This document shows, in pieces, positions 8,225 to 17,027 of a DNA stretch of 43,802 bases (position 1 is the first letter of the stretch; every line of letters starts with the position of its first letter). The notes under the pieces are model-generated. The model was given only the letters and a program-made list of their open reading frames with translations. It did no database searches and was not told the DNA's origin. The DNA lies in assembly GCA_024278035.1 (NCBI GenBank), contig JAJRUA010000255.1, positions 1 to 43,802 of the forward strand. Reading direction: 5' to 3'. Made by a program: the position numbers and the translations under genes. The stretch comes from Planctomycetota bacterium (GTDB lineage: Bacteria; Planctomycetota; Planctomycetia; Pirellulales; Lacipirellulaceae).

Positions 8225-9811
8225 TTACTCCCATTCAATCGTCGCCGGCGGTTTGCTGCTGATATCATAAACGACGCGGTTGATGCCGGGGACTTCGTTG
8301 ATGATGCGCGTGCTGATCTTGGCGAGCAACTCGTGCGGGAGATGGCTCCAGTCGGCGGTCATGAAGTCGTCGGTGTTCACACAACGGACGGCGATTGTGT
8401 TTTCGTAAGTGCGACTGTCGCCCATCACACCGACCGATTGAACGGGCAACAACACGGCGAACGCTTGCGACGTTTGGCGGTAAAGGCCGGCGGCTTCGAT
8501 CTCGCCGACCACAATCGCATCGGCTTCGCGGAGCGGTACGAGTTTTTCTTCCGTGATTTCTCCAAGGCAGCGAACGGCTAGGCCCGGGCCGGGGAAGGGG
8601 TGTCGCCAGACGATCTCTTCTGGCAAGCCGAGTTGCAGGCCGAGGCGGCGCACCTCGTCTTTGAACAAATCGCGAAGCGGTTCGATCAGCTCAAAACCCA
8701 GTTCCTTGGGCAAGCCGCCAACGTTGTGGTGCAGCTTGATCGTAGCGGCAGGGCCATCGGCGGCAGCACCGCTTTCGATCACGTCGGGGTAGAGCGTTCC
8801 CTGGGCAAGGTACTTGGCATTTTCGACCTTGGTCGCCTCTTCCTTGAAGCAGGCGATGAACTCGGCACCAATGCGGCGTCGTTTTTCTTGTGGGTCTTCG
8901 ACGCCCGCAAGTTGGTGGAGGAATCGCTCTTTGGCTTGCACAACGTGCAGGTCCGCCTTGAAGTGGTCAGAGAACTCTCGAACGACGGCCGCTTGTTCGT
9001 TTTTACGCAGCAGGCCATTATCGACCAGAATGCACGTAAGTTGGGGGCCAATCGCTTTGGCGAGCAGGGCGGCGACGACCGCCGAATCGACGCCGCCAGA
9101 GAGGCCGCAGATCACTCGGTCCGTGCCGACTCGTTCACGCACTCGGGCAATCGCTTCGTCAGCAAAATCGCCCAGACGCCAAGTGCCGGTCGTTTGGCAG
9201 ACCTCACGCAAGAAATTGCCGAGAATTTTCTTGCCATCGACTGAGTGGGTCACTTCCGGGTGGAACTGAAGGCCATAAACGGGAAGTCGCTTATGGCGTA
9301 CCGCCGCGAAGGGGCAGGTCGCCGTACGGGCGAGCGGCTCAAAATCATCGGCGATCTGCTGGACCTGATCGCCGTGGCTCATCCAGACTTCTGTTTGCGA
9401 CGGGACCTCGTGGAACAAATCGCTCGCATCGATCACGTCACAATGGGCGCGGCCATACTCGTGGGACTCAGCGCTCTGGACTTTGCCACCGAGCGCTTCG
9501 CAGGCGAGTTGCATTCCGTAACAAATGCCAAGAACGGGAATGCCTAGCTCGAAGAGCTTGGGGTCGCACCGCGGGGCACCGTCAGCGTACACGCTGTTGG
9601 GACCGCCGGAGAGGATAATTCCCTTGGGAGCAATTTCCGCCATCCGCTCCGCAGATAAATCATGGCGAACGATTTCGCAGTAGACGTTCTCGTCGCGAAC
9701 TCGGCGCGCAATAAGCTGGGCATACTGTGAGCCAAAGTCGAGCACCAACACCCGCTCATGGGCCAAGCGTGAAATGGGGGGGGCAGCTTTTTTGGTAACG
9801 GTAGAGGTCAT
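8225..9811 (-). CDS. guaA: GMP synthase (glutamine-hydrolysing)
   Basis: 528 aa, the normal length. GuaA converts XMP to GMP with ATP and glutamine in purine biosynthesis. The class I glutamine amidotransferase domain (residues 20-205) has the catalytic Cys97 (GICYGMQ) with His184 and Glu186 (FHPEVTHS). The ATP-pyrophosphatase P-loop is SGGVDS at 238-243. The C-terminal dimerisation domain ends in the conserved [21 protein letters not shown] 9811 is preferred over the TTG one codon upstream. The gene is monocistronic, with an unusually long leader region. Confidence 0.97.
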   Translation of the reverse strand: MTSTVTKKAAPPISRLAHERVLVLDFGSQYAQLIARRVRDENVYCEIVRHDLSAERMAEIAPKGIILSGGPNSVYADGAPRCDPKLFELGIPVLGICYGMQLACEALGGKVQSAESHEYGRAHCDVIDASDLFHEVPSQTEVWMSHGDQVQQIADDFEPLARTATCPFAAVRHKRLPVYGLQFHPEVTHSVDGKKILGNFLREVCQTTGTWRLGDFADEAIARVRERVGTDRVICGLSGGVDSAVVAALLAKAIGPQLTCILVDNGLLRKNEQAAVVREFSDHFKADLHVVQAKERFLHQLAGVEDPQEKRRRIGAEFIACFKEEATKVENAKYLAQGTLYPDVIESGAAADGPAATIKLHHNVGGLPKELGFELIEPLRDLFKDEVRRLGLQLGLPEEIVWRHPFPGPGLAVRCLGEITEEKLVPLREADAIVVGEIEAAGLYRQTSQAFAVLLPVQSVGVMGDSRTYENTIAVRCVNTDDFMTADWSHLPHELLAKISTRIINEVPGINRVVYDISSKPPATIEWE

Positions 9812-10265
9812 CAACCTGTAGCAGTATGTTTAGGAAAAAAAGCCAAGAACTCCTAGGAAAAGAAACTGAACCACGACGGAACGAAGGAACAATGAAAAAG
9901 AGAAAGTGTGGGAAGCGTCTCCGAAGCCGATACGGTGTTGCCTATATCTAGGGCCCGCAACGCGCAGTCGGCATCTTCAGACGCCTCCCTTAATCCAATC
10001 TCCGTTGTTCCGTCATGGTTCAGTTTCTTCCGCCGCCCGTGCCGGGTAGTGCCGGTTCTGCGGGGTGGTGGGTCGTCGGGGATCTGATTCTAGCGACCAG
10101 AGGGCTTAGAAACTAGCAGCGAAGCCTAGGAATGGTTTCGTGGCGGGGGAAAGTCCGCTTATCATGGAGTCAGGGCCCGACCGGGCTCGCAACCCTTTTA
10201 AGCACTCGCTTGACCACTTCTCTTAACACGGCCTCTAACTTTTTGCCACGGATAAGGCACTCCCC
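9812..10265. other. Intergenic region, 454 bp, divergent guaA/surE
   Basis: Contains the large palindromic element at 9861-10028 and then about 240 bp of GC-rich sequence with a small hairpin around 10174-10192 (GGGCCCGACCGGGCTC). A weak promoter-like pair (TTGACC at about 10212) lies before surE. I see no guanine riboswitch signature that I would defend and no tRNA. Confidence 0.45.
9861..10028. repeat. 168-bp long imperfect palindrome
   Basis: The outer arms AGAAACTGAACCACGACGGA (from 9861) and TCCGTCATGGTTCAGTTTCT (to 10028) pair at all but one position over 22 bp. Inner arms at 9910-9941 (starting GGGAAGCGTCT) and 9957-9989 pair imperfectly, closing on a loop around the GGGCCC at 9951. 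This is MITE-like in shape, but no target-site duplication or transposase is evident. Confidence 0.75.
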
Positions 10266-11063
10266 ATGCAAATTCTCTTGACCAACGACGACGGAATCTA
10301 TGCCCCCGGGCTCGCAGCGATGCGCGAGGCGCTTGCTCGACTGGGAGAGGTGTCGGTCGTTGCACCGGCGACGGAGCAAAGTGGGGTAGGGCATTCGATT
10401 ACGTTCCTAACGCCGCTCATGGCGAACCGAGCGTTCAATGGCGACCAGGAACTTGGTTGGGCGGTCGAGGGATCGCCGGCGGACTGTGTGAAACTGGCTC
10501 TCGCTGAGCTGGGTACCGAGGGACCTGAAACATGGCGGCCCGACCTTGTGGTGAGTGGCATTAACGGTGGCTTGAATACGGGGATCAACGTCCTTTACTC
10601 GGGAACCGTCGGTGCGGCAACCGAAGCGGCAATCAACGATTTGCCAGCGATTGCCGTTTCGCTCCAATACGAAGAACGCCCTCGATTTGACGTAGCAGCG
10701 GCGATGGCCGCCGACTTGATTGAACAAATGCTCGAGCAGAATGCTTGGCAAGACCATCGACTGTACAACTTGAACATCCCGACCTCAGCAACGTGCTCGG
10801 AAGAAAACGAAGTGCGTGTCACCCGCATGGGATCGACTCGCTGGGACTCCGCTTATGAAGAACGACGCGACCCACAGGGACGGCGCTACTACTGGACCGT
10901 TGGCACCCCACCAACGGAGAAGCCTGGCTCCGATACGGATATCATTGCCATCCAAGAGGGAGCCATTTCATTGACGCCACTCCTTATCGACCGGACACGA
11001 GGCCGGATGCTGGAAGAGATGCGGTCCTGGGAACTTGGCCTTAACAAAAAAATTAGTATCTAA
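10266..11063 (+). CDS. surE: 5'/3'-nucleotidase SurE
   Basis: 265 aa. SurE is a metal-dependent phosphatase that dephosphorylates nucleoside 5'/3'-monophosphates and short polyphosphates. The N-terminal MQILLTNDDGIYAPG holds the metal-binding D8 and D9. S39 (EQSGVGHS) and the Asn of SGINGGLNTGINVLYSGT are the remaining conserved metal and phosphate ligands. ATG 10266 gives the exact family start. Downstream, 5 bp after the stop, begins the hairpin repeat copy B that precedes the lipoprotein gene. Confidence 0.95.
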   Translation: MQILLTNDDGIYAPGLAAMREALARLGEVSVVAPATEQSGVGHSITFLTPLMANRAFNGDQELGWAVEGSPADCVKLALAELGTEGPETWRPDLVVSGINGGLNTGINVLYSGTVGAATEAAINDLPAIAVSLQYEERPRFDVAAAMAADLIEQMLEQNAWQDHRLYNLNIPTSATCSEENEVRVTRMGSTRWDSAYEERRDPQGRRYYWTVGTPPTEKPGSDTDIIAIQEGAISLTPLLIDRTRGRMLEEMRSWELGLNKKISI

Positions 11064-11067
11064 CTAA

Positions 11068-11151
11068 GAGCCTATCCCAAAAACCATCGGAAGGTATCCA
11101 GCGGTCGAGGAAGACCGAAGTACCTGATGGTTTTGGGACGTGCAGTAAAAA
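11068..11151 (+). repeat. Hairpin repeat family 1, copy B (best folded)
   Basis: A two-part stem is visible. CCCAAAAACCATC (11076-11088) pairs with GATGGTTTTGGG (11126-11137), with one bulged A. AGGTA (11092-11096) pairs with TACCT (11121-11125). Inside is CGGTC-GAGGAA-GACCG (11102-11117). After the hairpin comes the conserved tail ACGTGCAGTAAAAA. It lies 36 bp before the ATG of the lipoprotein gene, same strand. It could be a 5'-UTR structure, a surE terminator or a mobile palindrome. Confidence 0.85.
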
Positions 11152-11187
11152 CCACTTACTCCATTACCTGAGACAAAGAAACCTGTC

Positions 11188-11793
11188 ATGTACCAACGTA
11201 TCACGAAGATAACGCTTATCGCTTGTTTTGCTCTGCTGCCACTTGGTTGTGGCGGCGGTGGGGATGGCACGGCTGATGAGTCGGTGAGCGAAGCCGAGGC
11301 GATGGCCGACGCTCTCGACGAGCAAACCGAGGTCGCTGAAAAGCAATCCGAGATCGAGGCCCTTACTCAGGCGGCCAAAGCGGCACGCACCGAGGCTGAT
11401 CGCCTAGCCAGTTCGGGCCTGACACCAGTCACCCCTGAAGACATGGTGCGTGGCAAGAAAATGAAAAGCGGCGGTATGTTACAGACCACACTCAAGGCAG
11501 GTGTCGTCGCTGAACAGAAGCTCAACATGATCCAGTGGCGACAGGCACTCGATCTCTATGCAGCCATGAACAACCTGGACTATCCCAAGACCCATGAGGA
11601 GTTCATGGAGAAAGTCATTGAAGCGAATGGGATCACGCTCGAACCACTCCTGGAACCGTACGAGTACATCTATAACCCCGAAGAGAGCGACCTGAACAAA
11701 CGGGTGAAGCAAGAAGCAATCGGTGCGGCGGAAGAGGCAGCGCAAGCTGCCGAGGCAGCCCTGGCAGAAGCACAGGCAGCGGTAAAAGAATAA
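11188..11793 (+). CDS. Predicted lipoprotein with coiled-coil ends
   Basis: 201 aa. Residues 1-21 are a lipoprotein signal peptide with lipobox LPLGC (Cys about 21), followed by a Gly run. Residues 32-75 and the last 40 (EAAQAAEAALAEAQAAVKE) are Ala/Glu-rich heptad-like helices. The middle (about 95-160) contains WRQALDLYAAMNNLDYPKTH, resembling small secreted planctomycete proteins of unknown function. I do not recognise a named family. The likely location is the periplasmic face of a membrane. The gene is preceded by the hairpin repeat copy B and followed by a C-rich hairpin at 11806-11846. Confidence 0.75.
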   Translation: MYQRITKITLIACFALLPLGCGGGGDGTADESVSEAEAMADALDEQTEVAEKQSEIEALTQAAKAARTEADRLASSGLTPVTPEDMVRGKKMKSGGMLQTTLKAGVVAEQKLNMIQWRQALDLYAAMNNLDYPKTHEEFMEKVIEANGITLEPLLEPYEYIYNPEESDLNKRVKQEAIGAAEEAAQAAEAALAEAQAAVKE

Positions 11794-11805
11794 CGATTAC
11801 AGTTT

Positions 11806-11846
11806 CTCCCTCCCCAGTAGGGGAAGGGGCTAGAGGAGGGGGCCGA
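11806..11846. repeat. C-rich hairpin (terminator-like), relative of C-rich elements
   Basis: CCCTCCCC-AGTA-GGGGAAGGG forms a strong hairpin 15 bp after the lipoprotein stop, followed by GGCTAGAGGAGGGGG, which echoes the CTAG-centred C-rich elements at 5371 and 14971. It may act as a terminator, although no T-run follows. Confidence 0.55.
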
Positions 11847-11928
11847 TAACCTTCACCTTTACTAACGCGCTACTCCTCTATTTCTCCTCTGTTGAATCTA
11901 TTAAAAACTTTTCTCAAGACGTGCAACG

Positions 11929-12726
11929 ATGAACCGACTCCTCCTTTTATCTTGCTTGGCCCTGGTCTCACTGCTGGACAATAGCGCTGTTGCCGGCCCC
12001 CCTGACTGGCTCTTCGCGCAAAGTCGTTTTACTCACAGTCCCATGACGGGGGTGCGAGTGGCTCAGTACGCGGCGGCCGCGCCAGTGGAAGGATTGCCCG
12101 ATCCACGGGCGACCCTCAGTCGATACTGGAACACACGGACTCGGATTGTTGGTGCGGACGGATCGAGCGATACGATCTACGAAGTCCGTAGCTTCGGCGA
12201 CGCCCAGGGCGAAAACAATGCCCGCTGGGAGCGTAACTTCGATGCATGGAAAGATGCGGCCAACATTGCGGGCCCCTTCTGGGCGGGTGCCTACTGGCCG
12301 AGCGGCGGTCCCCCTGCTCCTGGAGCCAACTACTACAACCAAGGCTATGGAACGGGCGGGGGATACGGCGGCGGTTGGGGAGGTGGCTTTGGCGGTGGCT
12401 ATGGTTTTGGGGGTGGTTTTGGCGGAGGCCCCTACACGGGCTTTGGCCCGAATGGTTTTTTCGGGGGGCCTGGAGTCCCGTTCGGAGTGTCCCCTTATGG
12501 CTATGGCTTCGCCCCAGGTTCTGCCTTTCCACAGCAGCCACCTTATCCTCGCCCCTATCCCCCCCGCCGCCCAGGGCAAGGAGGTGGAGGCCATGGCCAC
12601 GGTGGCGGCCACGGTGGCGGCTATGGCGGCGGTCACGGTCAAGGAGGAGGGCAGGGTGGAGGCCAGGGTTACGGCGGTGGCCAAGGTTACGGAGGACAGG
12701 GTTACGGAGGACAGGGGCGCCCCTAA
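11929..12726 (+). CDS. Secreted Gly/Tyr/Pro-rich protein
   Basis: 265 aa. Residues 1-22 are a signal peptide (RLLLLSCLALVSLL, cleavage near AVAG). Residues 45-120 form a short non-repetitive region (RYWNTRTRIVGADGSSD, RWERNFDAWKDAANIAGPFW). From residue about 125 the chain is GGGYGGGWGGGFGGGYG-type repeats, then a Pro-rich stretch, then Gly/His/Gln repeats (GGGHGHGGGHGGGYGGGHG). Such chains are usually disordered, surface or matrix proteins; the His-rich part could bind metal, but that is speculation. This strand is preferred over overlapping frames because it has a signal peptide and a codon-consistent Gly pattern. Confidence 0.7.
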   Translation: MNRLLLLSCLALVSLLDNSAVAGPPDWLFAQSRFTHSPMTGVRVAQYAAAAPVEGLPDPRATLSRYWNTRTRIVGADGSSDTIYEVRSFGDAQGENNARWERNFDAWKDAANIAGPFWAGAYWPSGGPPAPGANYYNQGYGTGGGYGGGWGGGFGGGYGFGGGFGGGPYTGFGPNGFFGGPGVPFGVSPYGYGFAPGSAFPQQPPYPRPYPPRRPGQGGGGHGHGGGHGGGYGGGHGQGGGQGGGQGYGGGQGYGGQGYGGQGRP

Positions 12727-12771
12727 GCGTACCCAGAGTTACCAGAAAAGTGAGGCGAGAAAAAGAAAAAA

Positions 12772-13314
12772 TCAACGCCCCAAACGCCCTGCCTCCGAAC
12801 GCCAATCCTTGGCCGCTTGATAGCCGGTGGCTAGCCACCGGTCGCCGCGGCGTACGAAATCAATCCGCAGACCATCAAAGTAAGCCCCCGTGGTTCCCGA
12901 CTGTCGGTGTTGTACTTTGATGAGGGGCTTCAGGTTGGCGGTCGCCGTGTCGGTTCCCCGAATTTCGATCCGCACTTCGCCCCCTTCGCCTGCTGCTTCA
13001 ACTCGGAACATTGGCAGGAGCGTCTCGGCGTCAGAACGCATTTCCGTTGCCGAAGGGTCGATCAGCATAAGCACCGCTGGCAAGTCATTCGCTTTGATCG
13101 CATCAAAAAACTCGGCGATGGTGCCATGGATTTGCTCGGCAGGCGTCTGCCAAAATCGTTCGCCAAGGAAGGCCCCAACGGCCAAAAGGAGTGCCAGGAC
13201 AAGCATTCCGAAAGACTTGCCGGTTCGCAATTGCGAATGAGCCATCGCAGCCATCGTGACCAAAAGCAAGCCAATCGCCGCAACGGCCAGCGGACTTTCT
13301 AGCAGCAGGGCCAT
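12772..13314 (-). CDS. Small membrane-anchored protein, NTF2-like C-terminus possible
   Basis: 180 aa with two N-terminal hydrophobic segments (about 7-25 and 33-52), then a soluble domain (60-175) that resembles an NTF2/SnoaL-like fold in pattern (EFFDAIKANDLPAVLMLI, then RIDFVRRGDRWLATGYQAA). A good Shine-Dalgarno AAGGAAAG lies 5-6 bases before ATG 13314. Function unknown. The 3' end faces the Gly-rich gene with 45 bp between them. The gene is downstream of and co-oriented with the NtrC-type regulator, with a 118-bp palindromic repeat in between. Confidence 0.75.
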   Translation of the reverse strand: MALLLESPLAVAAIGLLLVTMAAMAHSQLRTGKSFGMLVLALLLAVGAFLGERFWQTPAEQIHGTIAEFFDAIKANDLPAVLMLIDPSATEMRSDAETLLPMFRVEAAGEGGEVRIEIRGTDTATANLKPLIKVQHRQSGTTGAYFDGLRIDFVRRGDRWLATGYQAAKDWRSEAGRLGR

Positions 13315-13341
13315 CTTGCTTTCCTTTTGGAAAAAACAAAA

Positions 13342-13459
13342 AAGAATGAGACGCGGAGCCGTGTAGCAATACGGGGCGGATCGAGCGGATGGACACGGAC
13401 GAAAAAAAATTTCATCCTCGCTGATCCGCTAAATCCGCGTTCATCCGCGTCTCATTCTT
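13342..13459. repeat. ATCCGCG repeat family, copy b, complete palindromic element
   Basis: 118 bp, bounded by a perfect 16-bp inverted repeat (AAGAATGAGACGCGGA at 13342-13357 and TCCGCGTCTCATTCTT at 13444-13459). The right half has spaced ATCCGCG-like units. Partial relatives lie at 8111-8160 and 29384-29435. It lies between the regulator gene (stop 13477) and the small membrane protein (start 13314). Confidence 0.8.
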
Positions 13460-13476
13460 CCTTCCAATCAACGCGA

Positions 13477-14862
13477 TTAAGCAACCGCACGGAGTGTGCT
13501 CTCTTGATTGAGCTTGTTGTAGAGCGTTTTGAGACTGACACCCAGTTCCTCCGCCACTTTAGGCTTAGCCCCGTCGTGCCGTTGCATCGATTCGTGGATC
13601 GCCTCCATCTCAAGTTCGGCAAGTGTCATCGGACCACGTGACTTGGCCGAGCTGGTCAACTGGCGACGATTGAAGTGCTGCGGCAAGTCGGCTGCTGAGA
13701 TAGGGCCCGCGTTGCAAAGGATCGTTGCGTGCTCGATCACGTTGGCCAGTTCACGCACATTGCCAGGCCAAACGTGCCCTTTGAGCGCTTCGATGGCGTC
13801 GTCGGTAAACTGTTGCTCGATCGGCTTCGCACCAGGGCGGAACCGCTTGAGCAAGTGCTCAGCGAGCGGCACCAAATCTTCAAGGTGTTCACGCAAGGCT
13901 GGCAGGTGAATCTCGAACGTATTGATCCGATACATCAAGTCTTCGCGGAACTCTCCTTCGGTAACCATCTCCGAAAGATCGCGGTGCGTTGCACAAACGA
14001 CACGAACATCGACCTTGACCGTCTTGTTTTCGCCAACGCGGCGAATCTCACGGCTTTCAAGGACCCGAAGCATTTTCGCTTGCATCGGACGGGGGAGTTC
14101 ACCGATTTCGTCTAAGAAAATCGTGCCGCCCGAAGCGACTTCAAACAGGCCAACGCGGTGCTCATCGGCACCGGTGAAGGCCCCCTTGGCGTGGCCAAAC
14201 AGTTCGCTTTCAATCAGACTCTCGGGCAAAGCGCCGCAGTTGATCGCGACGAACGGCTTGTCCGAGCGACTGCTGGAATCATGGACCGCCCTAGCAACCA
14301 GCTCTTTTCCGGTACCCGTTTCGCCGAGAACAAGGACGGTCGATTCGGCGGGCGCGACTTTCTCGATCATTGATTTTACGTGGGCCATCGAAGAGCTATC
14401 GCCGATCAATTGCGGGGCCCCTTCGATTCGCTCGATTCGGCGTTCCAGCGCGTGGAACTTTTGCATCAGCTCCCGCTTCGAGGCGATACGACAAAGCAGA
14501 GCTTCAATCTCGATGAGCTTGCACGGTTTGGTGAGATAATCAAACGCCCCGTAACGCAAGGCTGCAATGGCACTCTTGGTGGTGCTTTTGCCCGTGAGAA
14601 CGACCGCTTCGGTCTCAGGCGAAATCTCTTTGAGGCGCGCAATCACCTCCACACCGGTCAGGCCCGGCATGTCCAGATCGACAATGATCGCGTCGTAGTT
14701 GTTCTTCTCAATGGCCGCGACGGCGGTAAGACCGTCGGGACAGACGGTCACCGTATGGCCCATACGGGGCAATTCAAGCTTCATCAACTCTTGCAAAGAT
14801 CGCTCGTCGTCGGCGAACAGGAGCGATAGAGCGGTCGTTTTCGATTTCGTTTTGGTGGGCAT
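13477..14862 (-). CDS. Sigma54-dependent response regulator, NtrC family
   Basis: 461 aa with all three domains. The receiver domain (13-125) has D18/D19, phosphoacceptor D62 (VDLDMPG), T90 and K112. The AAA+ domain (about 150-390) has Walker A GETGTGKE (179-186), an intact sigma54-contacting GAFTGA loop (226-231) and Walker B GGTIFLDEIGE (244-254). The C-terminal Fis-type helix-turn-helix is VAEELGVSLKTLYNKLNQ. It should activate sigma54 promoters when phosphorylated. The cognate kinase is almost certainly the co-oriented gene upstream at 15131-16810. I found no convincing -24/-12 promoter in the window, so the target is not visible. Confidence 0.95.
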   Translation of the reverse strand: MPTKTKSKTTALSLLFADDERSLQELMKLELPRMGHTVTVCPDGLTAVAAIEKNNYDAIIVDLDMPGLTGVEVIARLKEISPETEAVVLTGKSTTKSAIAALRYGAFDYLTKPCKLIEIEALLCRIASKRELMQKFHALERRIERIEGAPQLIGDSSSMAHVKSMIEKVAPAESTVLVLGETGTGKELVARAVHDSSSRSDKPFVAINCGALPESLIESELFGHAKGAFTGADEHRVGLFEVASGGTIFLDEIGELPRPMQAKMLRVLESREIRRVGENKTVKVDVRVVCATHRDLSEMVTEGEFREDLMYRINTFEIHLPALREHLEDLVPLAEHLLKRFRPGAKPIEQQFTDDAIEALKGHVWPGNVRELANVIEHATILCNAGPISAADLPQHFNRRQLTSSAKSRGPMTLAELEMEAIHESMQRHDGAKPKVAEELGVSLKTLYNKLNQESTLRAVA

Positions 14863-14970
14863 CTGTATCGCTTCCTGCGGTCGAATCGCGTGCCATCCTT
14901 GGCATCACGGGGAATGTTTAGTTGAGTTGTCTTGACGAATCACGAAGGAATATAAGGGAAAATAAACGCC

Positions 14971-15097
14971 GTAGTCCCCCTCCCCCGTTTTCGGAAGAGG
15001 CCGACTCGCTAGAGAACGGGGGGAGGGGGGTTTTAGAACCCTGTGCATGGTTCAGCCCCCTCCCCTAGCCCCTCCCCCCAAAGGGGAGGGGGACTAC
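14971..15097. repeat. C-rich inverted-repeat element, copy b
   Basis: 127 bp bounded by a perfect 15-bp inverted repeat (GTAGTCCCCCTCCCC at 14971-14985 and GGGGAGGGGGACTAC at 15083-15097). It contains the same CCCCTCCCCTAGCCCCTCCC core as copy a. It lies between the kinase and regulator genes, within what would otherwise be one operon. Confidence 0.8.
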
Positions 15098-15130
15098 GCG
15101 CAAGCGATTTTTCCGTCGTTCCTTAGCGGT

Positions 15131-16810
15131 TTAAGCGGCGGCGAGTTGTTTTTTATTTTTTGCAACACTGTCGGTTTGGTGAATGGGGAGCGTGACCGTA
15201 AACGACGAACCATGGCTGGGGCCGGGACTTTCGGCGACCAGTTCGCCACCATGTTCTTCGACAATGCGATAGGTGATCGAAAGCCCCAGTCCCGTTCCTT
15301 GTCCACTATGGCAACGAGTGAAGAAGGGCTCGAACAGATGCTGCTTCACTTCTTCGGTCATGCCACAACCGTTGTCGGTGAAGACGATTTGCGCAGACTT
15401 GCCTGTTCGCAGCACTTTGACGGCAACATGGCCACCGTCATCAAGGCTGTCGAGACCGTTGGTGATGAGGTTAAGCACCACCTGCTTCATCTCCTGGGCG
15501 TTCATCTCGGCGATCACCGGCGGTCCGTCGGCGAGCTTGATCTGCTTGTTCTTGTGTTTGCCCAAATGGCGCACCATCTCGATGACGCCCTCGACAAGTT
15601 CTCGCAAGTCGGCTGGCCGGCGTTCGGAATCTCCCATCCGTGAGAAATCGAGCAGCTTCTCCGTGATCTGTTTACAACGGAACGATTCTCGCTGAATCAT
15701 CTCAAGGTAGCTAAGAATGACTTCCCACTCAGGGCCTGGCGTCGTCCCCTCGGGGCTGTTGGCACTCGCCAGTTCTGCCACCCGGCTTTCGAGCGACTCG
15801 CTACACAGGGCAATCGAAGCGAGTGGGTTGTTGATTTCATGGGCAACGCCTGCAGCCAGGAAGCCGACGCTCGCCAGTTGCTCGCTCCGCACCACCTCTT
15901 TCGTACGCTGCTTGACCTGTTGATCCAGTTCGTCACGCGTCTGCTCAAAATGCCGCATCATGGCGTTCATAGCGACGGCAACCTCGCCAATTTCATCTCG
16001 TGAATCAACTGCGATTCGGTGCGAAAAGTTATCCGATGCCACTTTGCGCGCCCCTTCAGCCAAAAGCCTCAATGGTTTGGCAATCGTTTTACGAAAGGCC
16101 TGAATCGTAAGAACGAGCAGCACCAAAACAGAAACAAAAGTAGCCCAGGCAAGCGTGAGCGCCCAGCGGTACTGCGACTGAACCTTGCCGGAAAGATCGT
16201 GGAGACGGTTGTGCAAGTGATTGGGCAATTGAGCGGCCAGCGAACGAAGCTGTTCGATCTCTTCTTGAAGCGAATCGGTTTCACCGCCCAAGTCGTCCAA
16301 AAACAAATTGTCGTCAAGATTTTGTTCCGCGATGCGGTCAAGGATCGCATCGATCTCGGCAAGAGTCGCCCGCTCAGGCTCGTCGCCACTGATACGGGTA
16401 GAGTCGCGTCGTTGGTTTTGATTGAGACGTTCTCGATAATCGGCGATCGCCAAATTGAACTTATCGAACTCAATTCGATAACGGTCACGGAGCAACTTGA
16501 GATCAAAAGGGGCTTCGTCACTAGGGGCCGACTCGGCACGAAGGTATTCGATCAACTTGAAGCCAGAATCTTCCCGATCGATTTTGAGCGTCCGTTCGCG
16601 CGCTTGGCCCAGGACGACCCGCAGGTTGGCCACATGTTGGCTCAACTCATTGGCGAGCGGTAATTCGGTCGATCGGGCACTGAGCGACTTGGCCAAACCG
16701 CGGTAGGCGTAGATGCCGTACATGGCTGACAGAAAGAGCGCAAGCGTACTGACGGCCAACAGGCCGACGCCGATGCGTAGCTTCACGCGAATCGAGTGGT
16801 GAGAAAACAC
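15131..16810 (-). CDS. Membrane sensor histidine kinase (HAMP-HisKA-HATPase)
   Basis: 559 aa. Membrane segments at about 11-36 and 218-237 enclose a roughly 180-residue, mostly helical periplasmic sensor region. HAMP covers 238-290. The H-box is [14 protein letters not shown] with H324. The N-box has N451 ([10 protein letters not shown]), then FTDNGCGM (G1), FEPFFTR (F) and GTGLGLSI (G2). It autophosphorylates and should donate phosphate to the NtrC-type regulator encoded next. The GTG start at 16810 is strongly supported by AAGGAGGAGG seven bases upstream. The signal is unknown. Confidence 0.94.
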   Translation of the reverse strand: MFSHHSIRVKLRIGVGLLAVSTLALFLSAMYGIYAYRGLAKSLSARSTELPLANELSQHVANLRVVLGQARERTLKIDREDSGFKLIEYLRAESAPSDEAPFDLKLLRDRYRIEFDKFNLAIADYRERLNQNQRRDSTRISGDEPERATLAEIDAILDRIAEQNLDDNLFLDDLGGETDSLQEEIEQLRSLAAQLPNHLHNRLHDLSGKVQSQYRWALTLAWATFVSVLVLLVLTIQAFRKTIAKPLRLLAEGARKVASDNFSHRIAVDSRDEIGEVAVAMNAMMRHFEQTRDELDQQVKQRTKEVVRSEQLASVGFLAAGVAHEINNPLASIALCSESLESRVAELASANSPEGTTPGPEWEVILSYLEMIQRESFRCKQITEKLLDFSRMGDSERRPADLRELVEGVIEMVRHLGKHKNKQIKLADGPPVIAEMNAQEMKQVVLNLITNGLDSLDDGGHVAVKVLRTGKSAQIVFTDNGCGMTEEVKQHLFEPFFTRCHSGQGTGLGLSITYRIVEEHGGELVAESPGPSHGSSFTVTLPIHQTDSVAKNKKQLAAA

Positions 16811-16945
16811 TCGTGCACCTCCTCCTTGCCATGAACTTGGGGCGATCCCTCCGTGGATTCACCTGAGCGAACAGCCTACCAGGGAACAGGAAACCGCCAC
16901 AACGACAGTCTCCGGGGTGCTAGCAGTCGTCCCTTCGGCAAAGCA

Positions 16946-16979
16946 TTCCTCGCCAGGATGGCGAGGCTATAGCCTCGCC
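16946..16979. repeat. GCCAGGATGGC-GGCTATAG repeat, copy 2, with 20-bp palindrome
   Basis: The 27-bp unit (16946-16972) runs into a perfect 20-bp palindrome GGCGAGGCTATAGCCTCGCC at 16960-16979. It lies in the gap between the LptF/G gene stop and the kinase start. Confidence 0.7.
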
Positions 16980-17027
16980 GTCGTAGACCCGCCGAAGGAG
17001 GGGCAAGGAAAAGCTGTGGGATCGACT

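Noticed and set aside
9812..10265. Purine riboswitch in the leader of guaA
   Set aside because: The region is dominated by a long palindrome; I could not find the three-way junction sequences expected of a purine riboswitch.
11968..12838. Long open frames on both strands overlapping the Gly-rich gene
   Set aside because: They arise from GGN repeats; only the plus-strand frame at 11929 has a signal peptide and a sensible start.
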